Of a stretch of 64,000 nt of DNA, positions 49,234 through 57,656 are shown piece after piece (the first letter of the stretch is position 1; every line of letters begins with the position of its first letter). Made by a program: the position numbers and the translations under genes. The stretch lies in the NCBI RefSeq assembly GCF_016887565.1, contig NZ_CP069396.1, positions 3,499,001-3,563,000 of the forward strand, given 5' to 3'. Source of the stretch: Archangium violaceum. Lineage in GTDB: Bacteria; Myxococcota; Myxococcia; Myxococcales; Myxococcaceae. The notes beneath the pieces were generated by a model. It did not search any database. It was not told where the DNA came from and saw only the letters and a program-made list of their open reading frames with translations.

Positions 49234-51093
49234 CTACTGCTCGCTGTCGGGGTTGACGATGGTGAACGCCACGCGGCGGTTCGCCGCGCGGCCCCTGGAG
49301 GTCTTGTTGGGCAGCAGGGGCCGATCGGGCCCGAAACCTCTCGCCTCCAGACGCGAGGGCTCCACGCCCTTCTTCACCAGGTAGTCCCTCACGGACTCCG
49401 CCCGCGCCAGCGACAGCTTGCGGTTGACTTCCGGGTTGCCGACGTTGTCGGTGTGGCCCTCGATGACGATCTTGTCGATCTCCGGGTGCTGCTGGATGAC
49501 CCGGGCGATCTGGTCCAGCATCTTGTAGGAACGGCGCTGGATGATGGCCTTGTTGGTGGCGAAGAACACCGCCTGCTTGATCTCCAGCTTGCCCTTCTGG
49601 ATGGCCACGAGCTGCTCCTGCTGCGGAGGGCAGCCCTGGTTGGTGACCACGCCCTTCTCCTGGGGGCAGTTGTCCAGGTGGTCCGACACCGTGTCGCCGT
49701 CCGTGTCCTTCGGCGCGCAGCCGCGCAGCTCCACCAGTCCGGCCTCCGTCGGGCAGGCGTCACGCTCGTCGACGACACCGTCGCCATCCGTGTCCTTCAC
49801 CGGGCAGCCCTGACGCGCGGCCGGGCCCGCCTCGCGGGGGCACTTGTCCGCGGTGTCCTCGATGCCATCCCCGTCCCTGTCCTTCACCGGGCAGCCCTGG
49901 TCCGCGGCCAGACCCGGCTCCTTGGGGCACTTGTCCGCGGAGTCCGCGACGCCATCCCCGTCCGTGTCCTTCTCCCCGGCGCAGCCCTGGTTCTCGGCCG
50001 GACCCGGCTCGCGGGGGCACCGGTCCACCGAGTCGTCCAGGCCGTCGCCATCCGTGTCCTTCACCGGGCAGCCCTTGCGCGAGGCCGGACCCGGCTCGTT
50101 GGGGCACGCGTCCTCGCTGTTGGGTACGCCGTCGCCGTCGTCATCGCGCGGCCCGACGTCCGGGGGCTCGGAGCCACCCAGGGCCACGCCGAGCAGCACG
50201 CGGAAGGAGGGCGTGCCCGGCGTATCTCCGAAGCCCGGTCCGCCCAGCGCGTAGGCCTCCGCCAGGCTGCCCAACGGCAGCCGGACGCCGGCCAGCAGCT
50301 CCAGGGACTTCGGCTGGCGGGTGAGTGGCAGCGTGCCTCGCACGTTGAGCTCTCCGCGCAGCCCGCGGCCCGTGGTGGCGAGCACCGCGCCCAGGTGCAC
50401 CTCGTTGCCCACCTCGTCCCGGACGGTCTCGTCGTTGATGAGCGTGACGGTGGGCCGGATCATCGCGCCCGCCTCCACACCGGCGCGGATCAGCCCGAAG
50501 CGCCGGCCCAGCATCAGCCTGGGCGAGAACCGGAAGGTGCTGTCCCGGGAGATCGTCTCCTCACTGCCCACGGGAAGCCCCACGCCCAGGTCGACGGCCA
50601 GGTCCAACGGCGCATCGCGCCGCTGCGAGAGCAGCCCCACCCGCACGTTCACCGAGGGCGTGGACAGGCCCGTCCGGGCGGGCGACGAGATGCCCTGGGC
50701 GGTCAGGTCGTCTCCCCGCTGCCAGACCACCAGGGGCACCTGGAGTCCCAGCTCCAGCCACCGCAGCGGAGCCCAGGCCAGCAGCAGGTGCGCCATGGCC
50801 CGGTCCCCCACCACGGAGCCCACCGGGGTCTCGTCCGCGTACAGCACCAGGGGGTCCTTCTCGTAGTGCCCCAGCAGCGAGAGGCGGAACCCTCCCGGTT
50901 CCATCAGCTCGCCGGTGCCCATCACCAGCGAGCCCCTCCCGTTGGGGTTCAACTCCAGTCGTTCCAGCTCGAACCGCGGCAGGCTCGTGGTGGATTGGGC
51001 GAGCGCGGTCGAGGCGAGCAACAGGGTGGCGAGGGCGGACAGACGCACGTACTCCGCTGAACGCAGCGGCGGGCGCGGCTTCGTGTAGCTCAT
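49234..51093 (-). CDS. OmpA-family outer membrane protein with thrombospondin type 3 repeats
   Basis: 619-residue protein: signal peptide (about 1-32, ending STALAQ), an N-terminal beta-barrel-like region (about 40-310), six calcium-binding TSP3 repeats (about 315-480) of the type DTDGDGVxDxxDxCPxEPGxxxxxGCP, and a C-terminal OmpA peptidoglycan-binding domain (about 495-615) with VIEGHTDNVGNPEVNRKLS and SRLEARGFG. CGGAG precedes the ATG. It heads a two-gene operon with the MYXO-CTERM protein. The pairing of a barrel-OmpA protein with a MYXO-CTERM surface protein recalls TraB/TraA of myxobacterial outer-membrane exchange, but the partner lacks the PA14 and Cys-rich repeats of TraA, so I do not call it TraB. 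Confidence 0.88.
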   Translation of the reverse strand: MSYTKPRPPLRSAEYVRLSALATLLLASTALAQSTTSLPRFELERLELNPNGRGSLVMGTGELMEPGGFRLSLLGHYEKDPLVLYADETPVGSVVGDRAMAHLLLAWAPLRWLELGLQVPLVVWQRGDDLTAQGISSPARTGLSTPSVNVRVGLLSQRRDAPLDLAVDLGVGLPVGSEETISRDSTFRFSPRLMLGRRFGLIRAGVEAGAMIRPTVTLINDETVRDEVGNEVHLGAVLATTGRGLRGELNVRGTLPLTRQPKSLELLAGVRLPLGSLAEAYALGGPGFGDTPGTPSFRVLLGVALGGSEPPDVGPRDDDGDGVPNSEDACPNEPGPASRKGCPVKDTDGDGLDDSVDRCPREPGPAENQGCAGEKDTDGDGVADSADKCPKEPGLAADQGCPVKDRDGDGIEDTADKCPREAGPAARQGCPVKDTDGDGVVDERDACPTEAGLVELRGCAPKDTDGDTVSDHLDNCPQEKGVVTNQGCPPQQEQLVAIQKGKLEIKQAVFFATNKAIIQRRSYKMLDQIARVIQQHPEIDKIVIEGHTDNVGNPEVNRKLSLARAESVRDYLVKKGVEPSRLEARGFGPDRPLLPNKTSRGRAANRRVAFTIVNPDSEQ

Positions 51094-51455
51094 GGGGTCT
51101 CCGGCAGGGAAGCTGGGTCACCCGTGCATTCGGGGCGCCGCGATTCCGGCATCCCAGCGCTGGTCTCTCTCGTCTTCCCTGTCATTCGATCAATCCGCAC
51201 ACTCCTACCCCCACTGTCTCGCCGGAGCAATGAAACGTTGCTGGAAGACGATGGGTGAACGTCCCGAGCATCCACCCGCGGACCGTCAGTCGCGGAGGGG
51301 CGATCCGTTCATATCGGATTTGTGAAGGACCCTGAGCGAAGCCTCGGGCTCGCCTGGAGCCCTGACTTCTCTCTTTCCCGTTTATCGAGGAATCTTCAGC
51401 GGCCGAGGTACGCCACACGCGGTGGAGCGGGTCCACCGCGTGCGAGCGTCTTCAC
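51094..51455. other. 362-bp intergenic region between ompA-type gene and infC
   Basis: No gene recognised. It holds the upstream region of the OmpA operon (minus strand) and the 3' flank of infC, with the hairpin described separately at 51416-51442. No promoter match strong enough to report. Confidence 0.6.
51416..51442 (-). terminator. Perfect hairpin downstream of infC
   Basis: Exact 11-bp inverted repeat CACGCGGTGGA/TCCACCGCGTG with a 5-nt loop, 14 bp past the infC stop. No T tract follows on the minus strand, so it may stabilise the 3' end or need other factors to terminate. Confidence 0.5.
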
Positions 51456-52136
51456 TCAAGGCGCCGCGCTGTGCGCGTCCTGCTGCATGTCGGCCTCGGG
51501 GGCGCTCTCGGCGGGCTCCTCGGACTTGGGGGCGCTCGGGGCGCGCTTCGCGCTCAACGCGGCCTGGCGTGCCAGCTCGCGGGCCCGCTGGGCGACCTTG
51601 GGCGTGGGAGCGAGGATCATGAACATCAGACGCCCTTCCATGCGGGGCGCCTGTTCGATCACCGCCACTTCCTTCAGGTCCTTCGCCACGTCATCCAGGA
51701 TGGCGGTGCCCTGCTCCCGGTGCGTGATCTCCCTGCCGCGGAACTGGATGACGACCTTCGCCTTGTTCCCTTCCTCCAGGAACCGGCGCATGTTGCGGAC
51801 CTTGAACTCGTAGTCGTGCTCCTCCGTCTTCGGCCGGAGCTTCACTTCCTTGAGCTCGACCTTGAGCTGCGCACGCTTCGATTCCGAGGCCTTCTTCTTT
51901 TCCTCGTACTTGAACTTGCCGTAGTCCATCAGCTTGCAGACCGGCGGACTGGCCATGGGGCTGATCTCGACGAGGTCGAGTCCCTCGCTTCGGGCCCGCT
52001 CCAGGGCGGCCTCGAGGGGCATGACTCCGAGCTGCGAGCCATCGGCTCCCACGACGCGGACCTCGCGAGCGCGGATACGGCGGTTGGTTCTCTGGTCGCG
52101 GCTACCGCCGCGGCTGCTTCTCTGGTCGCGTATGAT
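51456..52136 (-). CDS. infC: Translation initiation factor IF-3, likely AUC start
   Basis: 226-residue IF-3. The N domain is seen as RDQRTNRRIRAREVRVVGAD, then LEAALERARSEGLDLVEISP and PPVCKLMDYGKFKYEEKKK; the C domain as ELKEVKLRPKTEEHDYEFK, VIQFRGREITHREQG and MEGRLMFMILAPT. It has an Ala/Glu/Pro-rich C-terminal extension of about 30 residues, as in Myxococcus Dsg (IF3). The conserved N terminus has no ATG, GTG or TTG: reading back from the GTG at 52052, family-like sequence continues to ATC at 52136, with GGAGG 8 nt before it; ATA follows as next codon. Rare AUU/AUC starts on infC are known and serve autoregulation by IF-3. No rpmI, rplT or thrS lies alongside. Confidence 0.9.
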   Translation of the reverse strand: MIRDQRSSRGGSRDQRTNRRIRAREVRVVGADGSQLGVMPLEAALERARSEGLDLVEISPMASPPVCKLMDYGKFKYEEKKKASESKRAQLKVELKEVKLRPKTEEHDYEFKVRNMRRFLEEGNKAKVVIQFRGREITHREQGTAILDDVAKDLKEVAVIEQAPRMEGRLMFMILAPTPKVAQRARELARQAALSAKRAPSAPKSEEPAESAPEADMQQDAHSAAP

Positions 52137-52448
52137 GTGACTTTCCTCCGAAATGGGTTTCAGGTCTGTCCCCTCAAATGTGGGACAGGCCCCGCCGGGA
52201 TGACAGGGGACCCGGTACGGCTGTGAGGCAGTCCGCTCTTCTCTCGTCCCACGCCTGGCAAGGAGGCCTCCAGCCGTAGGAGTGTCTCCCAGCGCCTGCT
52301 CGCCCGGTAGGAAGGGGAGCCGATGATGTGCTCTCCCCGACCCTGAACAGGCAGGGAGGAGATGATAGCACCCGGCCCGTGCTCACGCCGAGGAACCTCG
52401 TGGCCAGAGTGCTGAATGATACAGCTGGTCCTGCCTGCCCGCCTGCCC
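52137..52448 (-). promoter_or_regulatory. infC upstream leader region
   Basis: 312 bp with no gene. On the infC strand it holds the ribosome binding site GGAGG (52149-52145) and, 26 nt before the start codon, a stem-loop with 10-bp arms 52163-52172 and 52182-52191 (one G-T pair) and a 9-nt loop. No T run follows, so it is a leader structure rather than a terminator and might take part in translational control. No clear promoter hexamers. Confidence 0.5.
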
Positions 52449-53093
52449 TCAGAGGAGATCCACGGACAGGAGCAACCGGCGTTCGGAGCCGGGCGGTGAG
52501 CGGTGGATCGTGCCATACCCCTCGTTGTCGGGCCAGGTCTCGCCCTTGAGCAGCCCCACGGCGAAAGGGGCGAGGTGCCGCGTTACCGCGCCCGGCCATG
52601 CGATGTCGTCCGTTCCCCCGCTGCCCTCCACGGGAGCGCCCAGCCGCGCCCGCCGTGCGTCGCGCTCCTCGAGGTACTCGGTTCCCGGGCCCGCGTAGGT
52701 GCACAACAGCCGCACGCCCACCCGGTCCACATGGAAGCGGGGACACATGGGCGCATCGAACGTGCCCAGCCGCAGCCCCACGCGTTCCGCCCCGAAGAGG
52801 TCCGCGTACAGCTCCACCAGTCCGGCCAGCTCCTGCTGGAAGCGTGAGCGGCCCGGCGACTCGGGCAGTGGCGTCAGCAGACCTCCCAGCGCCGGGTCTC
52901 CCACGTGCGCCTGTCTCACCTCGAGGAAGTCGTGGGTGGCGCAGACCTCTCGCAGCCAGTGCGCGAGCGCCTCGTCCACGGGGCGCTCCCAGACGCAGAG
53001 ATTGACGTGCTTCTCGAAGATGGCGACCAGGTCGGCCGCTTCACTCACGGTGACGCAGGACTCCAGGGTGGGGCGGGGGGCGGACAGAGGCAT
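52449..53093 (-). CDS. DUF1826 family protein
   Basis: 214-residue protein of DUF1826, recognised from HVNLCVWERP near the N terminus, CPRFHVDRVGVRLLCTYAGPG in the middle, and LLKGETWPDNEGYGTIHRSPP near the end. Conserved His, Asp and Cys could bind a metal; the family is reported among zinc-homeostasis (Zur, COG0523) neighbourhoods, a recollection I cannot check here. The ATG at 53093 has GGAG 8 nt upstream; ATG at 53120 is possible but lacks one. Expression is probably governed by the three palindromes at 53149-53242. Confidence 0.85.
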   Translation of the reverse strand: MPLSAPRPTLESCVTVSEAADLVAIFEKHVNLCVWERPVDEALAHWLREVCATHDFLEVRQAHVGDPALGGLLTPLPESPGRSRFQQELAGLVELYADLFGAERVGLRLGTFDAPMCPRFHVDRVGVRLLCTYAGPGTEYLEERDARRARLGAPVEGSGGTDDIAWPGAVTRHLAPFAVGLLKGETWPDNEGYGTIHRSPPGSERRLLLSVDLL

Positions 53094-53148
53094 GGGGGTA
53101 GCTCCGGCAAAAGGGGTCATTCCGCGGGTACGGAGGGCAGGGGAATTA

Positions 53149-53242
53149 ATGCAACTGTGTTGCGTAAGGATGGCCGCCCGGGGTATTAGATGCAATATGG
53201 TTGCAAGTGGAGGGGGAGGACACCATCGCAACCGGGTTGCAT
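53149..53242. promoter_or_regulatory. Three copies of a 17-bp palindromic operator (ATGCAAC-N3-GTTGCAT)
   Basis: Three sites share the plan of two 7-bp half-sites around a 3-bp spacer: ATGCAACTGTGTTGCGT (53149-53165), ATGCAATATGGTTGCAA (53190-53206) and TCGCAACCGGGTTGCAT (53226-53242). They lie in the AT-richer divergent region between DUF1826 (minus) and the anchored protein (plus), with starts 41 and 36 bp apart. This is what a dimeric regulator's operator array looks like. A zinc-responsive repressor is plausible from the DUF1826 context, but the regulator is not identified. Confidence 0.7.
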
Positions 53243-53283
53243 TGGATGGGCGGGGCATGAAGCCCGGGAGAAGGAGGCACACG

Positions 53284-53955
53284 GTGGCGCGAATCGTCTG
53301 GATGGGAGTCGGAGGGGTGGCGCTGGCGCTCCTCGTGTCGCCGTGGTTGAGCCAGCCCTCGTCGCAGCCCGCGGCCGAGCCGCCCCTGGAGCGGCCGGCT
53401 CCGAGCGCCGAGCTCGTGCCGCTCGCGTCCGTCCTCCCCGGGCCCGCCCGTCCGCCGGTGGAGGCCCCCGCCGTGCCGCCCGGTCCGTCCGCCGCACCCG
53501 TCTCCGAGCCCGGGGTTGGCGCGGCTCCCAGGCCCTGGCGCCGGTCCACCCAGGCGCGCCGGAAGCTGCCGGAACAGCGCCAGCGGATCGTGGATGCGCT
53601 CCGCGCCGACTACGCCAACCCGCGGGAGCGTCGCGACGCCGTCCTCGCCGCGTTCCAATCCTCCGGAGACAGCCAGTCCCCTTGGACGGAGCAGGCCCGT
53701 GAGGCGCTCGTCTCCTGGCGCACCACCATCGAGGCGGAGGTGCTGCCCGTGCGTGCCGAGCCTCCCCGCTGTTTCACCGCCGGCTGTGTGAGCCGCGTCA
53801 CCTTCCCGGACGCGGCCTCCTACGAGGAGGCGCGGCAACGCGTGCCCGGCCTGATGCTCACCGGCGTGGGCCCTCGTCTTCAGTTGCCGCCCGAGTACCT
53901 GCCCTCGGGCGAGGTCGTCGTGTCCTGGGCCGTGCTGCCGCCCGAGAACCCGTGA
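53284..53955 (+). CDS. Hypothetical membrane-anchored periplasmic protein
   Basis: 223-residue protein. From the GTG at 53284 (AAGGAGG 6 nt upstream) it begins MARIVWMGVGGVALALLVSP, an N-terminal anchor or signal sequence, followed by a Pro/Ala-rich linker (about 25-90), a helical region (KLPEQRQRIVDALRADYAN ...) and a compact C-terminal part with PRCFTAGCVSRVTF, whose two Cys may form a disulfide. Family not recognised. An upstream ATG at 53257 has a poor ribosome site. It shares the palindromic operator region with the divergent DUF1826 gene and may belong to the same regulon. Confidence 0.65.
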   Translation: MARIVWMGVGGVALALLVSPWLSQPSSQPAAEPPLERPAPSAELVPLASVLPGPARPPVEAPAVPPGPSAAPVSEPGVGAAPRPWRRSTQARRKLPEQRQRIVDALRADYANPRERRDAVLAAFQSSGDSQSPWTEQAREALVSWRTTIEAEVLPVRAEPPRCFTAGCVSRVTFPDAASYEEARQRVPGLMLTGVGPRLQLPPEYLPSGEVVVSWAVLPPENP

Positions 53956-54031
53956 GTGCCGCGCCACCGCATCCCCGTCTCTTCAAGCCTCGCCGAGCCG
54001 TGGCGTAGGATGCGGGACGGAGGTGTGCACC

Positions 54032-55225
54032 TTGAGTGGACGCGTCAATCTGCTGGCTCCCGAGTTCCTGGCCAACCCCTATCCCGTCTTCGCCCAGATG
54101 CGGCGCGACACCCCGGTGTGTCAGGTGGAGCCGGGCGGGCTGTGGGCCGTCACCCGCTACGCGGATGTCGTGAGCGTGCTCAAGGACCCCCAACTCTTCT
54201 CCTCCGCGGGGCTCGCGCACTCCATGGAACCGCCCTGGCTGGGATACAACCCGCTGGCTCGCTCCCTGCTGGTGATGGACCCGCCCCGGCACGGACGGTC
54301 CAGGTCGCTCGTCAGCCGCGCCTTCACCCCCACTGCCATCGCCAGGCTCGAGCCCTTCCTCCGTGCCACCGCCGAGAGGCTCGTCGACGAGATGTTGGAG
54401 CGCCAGGAGGTGGACTTCATGCGGGCACTGGCTCTTCCCCTGCCCGCGGCCGCCATCGGTCACCTGCTGGGGCTGGATACTTCGATCCATTCGCACTTGA
54501 AGGTCTGGTCCGACCATCTCGCCATCATCAGCGCCATCTCCACGGCGGATCACGAGCGGCAGCAGCAGGTCCAGCGCTCCATCCAGGAGATGGAGGGCTA
54601 CCTGAAGGAGGTCGTGGAGCAACGCCGCCGTCAGCCCGGCAACGACCTGGTGAGCGCACTGCTCGAGGCCCGGGTGGAGGGCGAGGCGCTCTCGGACGCG
54701 GAGCTGATGAACTTCCTCTTCGCGCTCCTGGCGGCGGGCCTGGAGACGACCACCAACCTGCTGGGCAACGTGGCCCTCCTCCTGGCGGATCGCCCCGAGC
54801 TGCTGGAGCGTCTGCGAGCCGAGCCGGGCCTGTTCGCCTCCTTCGTCGAGGAGGTGCTGCGCTACGAGTCTCCGGCCCAATCCACCTTCCGACTGACGAC
54901 GGCGGAAGCGGAGCTGGGCGGCGTGAAGCTGCCCGCGCATTCCGTGCTCGTCCTGCTGCTGAACTCGGCCTGCCGGGACGAGCAGTACGTCCCCGACGCG
55001 GAGAGCTTCGTGCTCGGACGCCAGGACCTGGTCAACATCCCCTTCGGGCACGGCATCCATTTCTGCCTGGGGGCGCCCCTGGCCCGGTTGGAGGCACGTG
55101 TGGCGCTGGAGGCGCTGCTGCCGCGCATCCGGAGTATGTCACGCGGGCCAGAGGCGCCGCAGTGGCAGAGGTCCATCCAGGTTCGTGCACTCGTGCAACT
55201 GCCCGTGCGGGTGATTCCGGCCTGA
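54032..55225 (+). CDS. Cytochrome P450
   Basis: 397-residue soluble bacterial P450. I helix AAGLETTTN (acid-alcohol type motif with Glu-Thr), K-helix ExxR as EEVLR, and heme-binding loop FGHGIHFCLGAPLAR with the Cys ligand; the N-terminal NPYPVFAQMR and DPPRHGRSRSLVSRAF segments are also typical. I prefer the TTG at 54032 because GGAGG ends 8 nt upstream; a GTG at 54023 overlaps that site. No ferredoxin or reductase gene adjoins, so electrons must come from elsewhere. Same direction as tpx, 78 bp upstream of it, without an evident shared function. Substrate unknown. Confidence 0.9.
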   Translation: MSGRVNLLAPEFLANPYPVFAQMRRDTPVCQVEPGGLWAVTRYADVVSVLKDPQLFSSAGLAHSMEPPWLGYNPLARSLLVMDPPRHGRSRSLVSRAFTPTAIARLEPFLRATAERLVDEMLERQEVDFMRALALPLPAAAIGHLLGLDTSIHSHLKVWSDHLAIISAISTADHERQQQVQRSIQEMEGYLKEVVEQRRRQPGNDLVSALLEARVEGEALSDAELMNFLFALLAAGLETTTNLLGNVALLLADRPELLERLRAEPGLFASFVEEVLRYESPAQSTFRLTTAEAELGGVKLPAHSVLVLLLNSACRDEQYVPDAESFVLGRQDLVNIPFGHGIHFCLGAPLARLEARVALEALLPRIRSMSRGPEAPQWQRSIQVRALVQLPVRVIPA

Positions 55226-55303
55226 CACCGGAACCACGTTTCCCTGGTGCTCGCCCCACGGGGCCATTACGACGGGGCCCTTCACCTCCAAGGAGACGTT
55301 TCC

Positions 55304-55795
55304 ATGGCCAAGATCACCCTGAAGGGCAACCCGATCCAGACCGAGGGCAACCTGCCCGCCGTGGGCAGCACGGCGCCGGATGTCACGCTCACGGGCCTGG
55401 ACCTCACCGACAAGAAGCTCTCGTCCATCCCCGGCAAGCGCGTGCTCAACATCTTCCCCAGCGTCGACACCGGCGTCTGCGCGACGTCGGTGCGCACGTT
55501 CAACAAGCGCGCGACCGAGAAGCCCAACGTCACCGTGCTCAACATCTCGATGGACCTGCCGTTCGCGCTCAAGCGCTTCTGCGGCGCCGAGGGCATCGAG
55601 AAGGCGCTGAGCTTCTCTGGTTTCCGTGGCGACTTCGGCAAGCAGTTCGGCGTGACCATCAAGGAGGGCGGCCTGGCGGGCCTCTATTCGCGCGCGGTCG
55701 TCGTGCTCGATGAGAGCGGCAAGATCCTCTACACCGAGCAGGTGCCGGAGATCGGCCAGGAGCCCAACTACGACGCGGCCCTCGCGAAGCTGTAG
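55304..55795 (+). CDS. tpx: Thiol peroxidase (Tpx, atypical 2-Cys peroxiredoxin)
   Basis: 163-residue peroxiredoxin that reduces peroxides with thioredoxin. Peroxidatic Cys in FPSVDTGVCATSVRTF (about 61) and resolving Cys in LKRFCGAEG (about 95), the spacing of the Tpx group; N terminus MAKITLKGNPIQTEGNLP is also diagnostic. AGGAGA lies before the ATG at 55304. It converges on cobS with 14 bp between stops. Confidence 0.95.
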   Translation: MAKITLKGNPIQTEGNLPAVGSTAPDVTLTGLDLTDKKLSSIPGKRVLNIFPSVDTGVCATSVRTFNKRATEKPNVTVLNISMDLPFALKRFCGAEGIEKALSFSGFRGDFGKQFGVTIKEGGLAGLYSRAVVVLDESGKILYTEQVPEIGQEPNYDAALAKL

Positions 55796-55809
55796 GCGCG
55801 GGGCAGCGC

Positions 55810-56586
55810 TCAGGCCCCTTCGCCACGAGCCAGTGCCAGGACGAGCAGGAGGGCGCATTCGCCTACCTGCTGCGTGGCCCCGAGGAAGTCTCCGGTGATG
55901 CCTCCTGCCCGCACGTGGAAGCGCCAACCGCAGACGAGCGCGGTGAGGCCAGCGGCGGCCAGGAGTGCCCACGCGGTGGTCGCCTCCAGCCAGCCGTTCC
56001 AGAGGAACGCCCCCGTCAGCAGGACGGGACAGACCGTGGCCAGCATCGCCTGGGCTCCGGTGATGCGTGCCACGGTCCGGCTGCGCGAGGTCGCCTCGCT
56101 CGTCACGTAGGGGAGGGCCATCATCAGCCAGATGGGCGGTGTCCTCGCCAAGCACCCGGTGAGCACGAGGGCCAGGGGTGCGAGCGTCTGGAGTCGCGCC
56201 AGCAGGGCGATGCGCAGCACCAGCACGACGATCAGCGCCGACGCGCCGAAGGAGCCGATGCGGCTGTCCTTGAGAATCTCGAAGAGGCGCGTGCGCTCGT
56301 AGGCTCCCCCGAGCGCATCGGCGGTATCCGCCAGGCCGTCCTCGTGGAAGGCCCCCGTGAGGAGCATCCCCACCCCCACCACCAGCGCCGCGGCGGCCAG
56401 GGGTCCCGCGCGCTCGACGGCCATCCACATCAGCGCCAGCAGCCCACCGAGGCAGGTGCCCACGAGGGGAAACCACCCCGAGGCCCACTGCCAGTCGGCC
56501 GGGTCGTAGGGAAAACCCCCGACGGGAATGCGGGTGTAGAAGGCGAAGGCCGCGCGGGCTCCCCGAAGCACGGGAGGAAATCGCAT
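55810..56586 (-). CDS. cobS: Adenosylcobinamide-GDP ribazoletransferase (cobalamin synthase)
   Basis: 258-residue membrane enzyme that joins adenosylcobinamide-GDP and alpha-ribazole, the last assembly step. Multiple TMs with the CobS signatures FYTRIPVGGFP near the N terminus and TGAFHEDGLADTADALGGAYERTR, whose acidic residues bind Mg. The ATG at 56586 shares a base with the cobT stop (TGATG). Last gene of the cob operon. Confidence 0.93.
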   Translation of the reverse strand: MRFPPVLRGARAAFAFYTRIPVGGFPYDPADWQWASGWFPLVGTCLGGLLALMWMAVERAGPLAAAALVVGVGMLLTGAFHEDGLADTADALGGAYERTRLFEILKDSRIGSFGASALIVVLVLRIALLARLQTLAPLALVLTGCLARTPPIWLMMALPYVTSEATSRSRTVARITGAQAMLATVCPVLLTGAFLWNGWLEATTAWALLAAAGLTALVCGWRFHVRAGGITGDFLGATQQVGECALLLVLALARGEGA

Positions 56587-57656
56587 CAGCCCCGCCCCTT
56601 GTCCGGTACGCCTGCTTCCTCGAAGGTGGCCATGTTCGCGTGAAGCGCGCACGCGGCGTCCACCAGGGGCAGCGCCGTCAGCGCGCCACTGCCCTCTCCA
56701 AGCCGCAATCCCAGGTCGAGCAGGGGCCGCGCGCCCAGTGCTTCCAGCACGTGCCGGTGGCCCGCTTCGGCCGAGCGGTGGGCGAACACCATCCACTCCC
56801 GCGCGCCCGGCGCCATCCGCTCCAGGGCCAGCATGGCCACCGAGACGATGAAGCCGTCCACCAGGATGGCCTTGCGCCGCTCGATGGCTCGCCCCGCCGC
56901 CCCCACCAGGGCCGCGAGCTCCCTTCCTCCGGCGGACTGGAGGGCTCGCTCGGGGCCCGCGCCCTCGAGCCGCCGTACCGCATCGCCCACCACCTCCACC
57001 TTGCGCGCCAGGCCCGCGTCGTCCACGCCCGTGCCCCGGCCCACCATCTCCTCCGCCTTCCGCCCGAGCAGGAGCGCCGCCACCGCCGCCGCCGCCGTGG
57101 TGTTGCCGATGCCCATCTCTCCCAGCACCACCAGCCGCACCTCGTCCGGGAGCGCGTCCACCTCCGTGGCCCCCGCCGCCAGCGCGCGCCGGAAGGTGGC
57201 CTCGCTCATCGCATCCTCCACCCGCAGGTCTCCCCCGGGCTCGTCCGCCACCGGATCGCGCCGGAAGCAGATGCCTTCACCGGAAGGTAGCGCGGGCGGC
57301 CGCATCACCCCAACGTCCACCACGCGCAGCGGCACTCCCAGTTGCCGGCACAGGACGCTGGACGCCGCGCCTCCCCGCAGGAAGTTCTCCACCATGGCCG
57401 CCGTGACGGCCGAGGGGTAGGGCGAGACGCCGTGACGGGTGACGGCATGGTCGGCGGCGAAGAGGAGCGCCGCCGCCGGCCGGCTCCGGGGCAGCGGTGT
57501 GCCTTGCAGGGCGGCCAGCTTCACCGCCACCTCCTCCAACATCCCCAGGCTTCCCGCGGGCTTGGTGAGGCGGGACTGCCTGTCCCTCGCGCTCCGTGCC
57601 GCCGCCTGGTCCAGTTCCGGAATCCGAGCACTCATCCCGTTCTCCTGTCCGCTCAT
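56586..57656 (-). CDS. cobT: Nicotinate-nucleotide-dimethylbenzimidazole phosphoribosyltransferase
   Basis: 356-residue CobT, which makes alpha-ribazole phosphate from DMB and NaMN. Motifs: ARDRQSRLTKPAGSLGMLEE, FAADHAVTRHGVSPYP, EMGIGNTTAAAAVAALL and a C-terminal RLGEGSGALTALPLVDAA containing the catalytic Glu region. Start ATG at 57656 overlaps the cobQ stop (ATGA); an internal ATG at 57635 is an alternative. It supplies the lower ligand for CobS encoded next. Confidence 0.94.
   Translation of the reverse strand: MSGQENGMSARIPELDQAAARSARDRQSRLTKPAGSLGMLEEVAVKLAALQGTPLPRSRPAAALLFAADHAVTRHGVSPYPSAVTAAMVENFLRGGAASSVLCRQLGVPLRVVDVGVMRPPALPSGEGICFRRDPVADEPGGDLRVEDAMSEATFRRALAAGATEVDALPDEVRLVVLGEMGIGNTTAAAAVAALLLGRKAEEMVGRGTGVDDAGLARKVEVVGDAVRRLEGAGPERALQSAGGRELAALVGAAGRAIERRKAILVDGFIVSVAMLALERMAPGAREWMVFAHRSAEAGHRHVLEALGARPLLDLGLRLGEGSGALTALPLVDAACALHANMATFEEAGVPDKGRG

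Noticed and set aside
49234..51093. Naming the OmpA/TSP3 protein TraB and its partner TraA
   Set aside because: The partner lacks PA14 and Cys-rich tandem repeats and gene order differs; only the general architecture matches.
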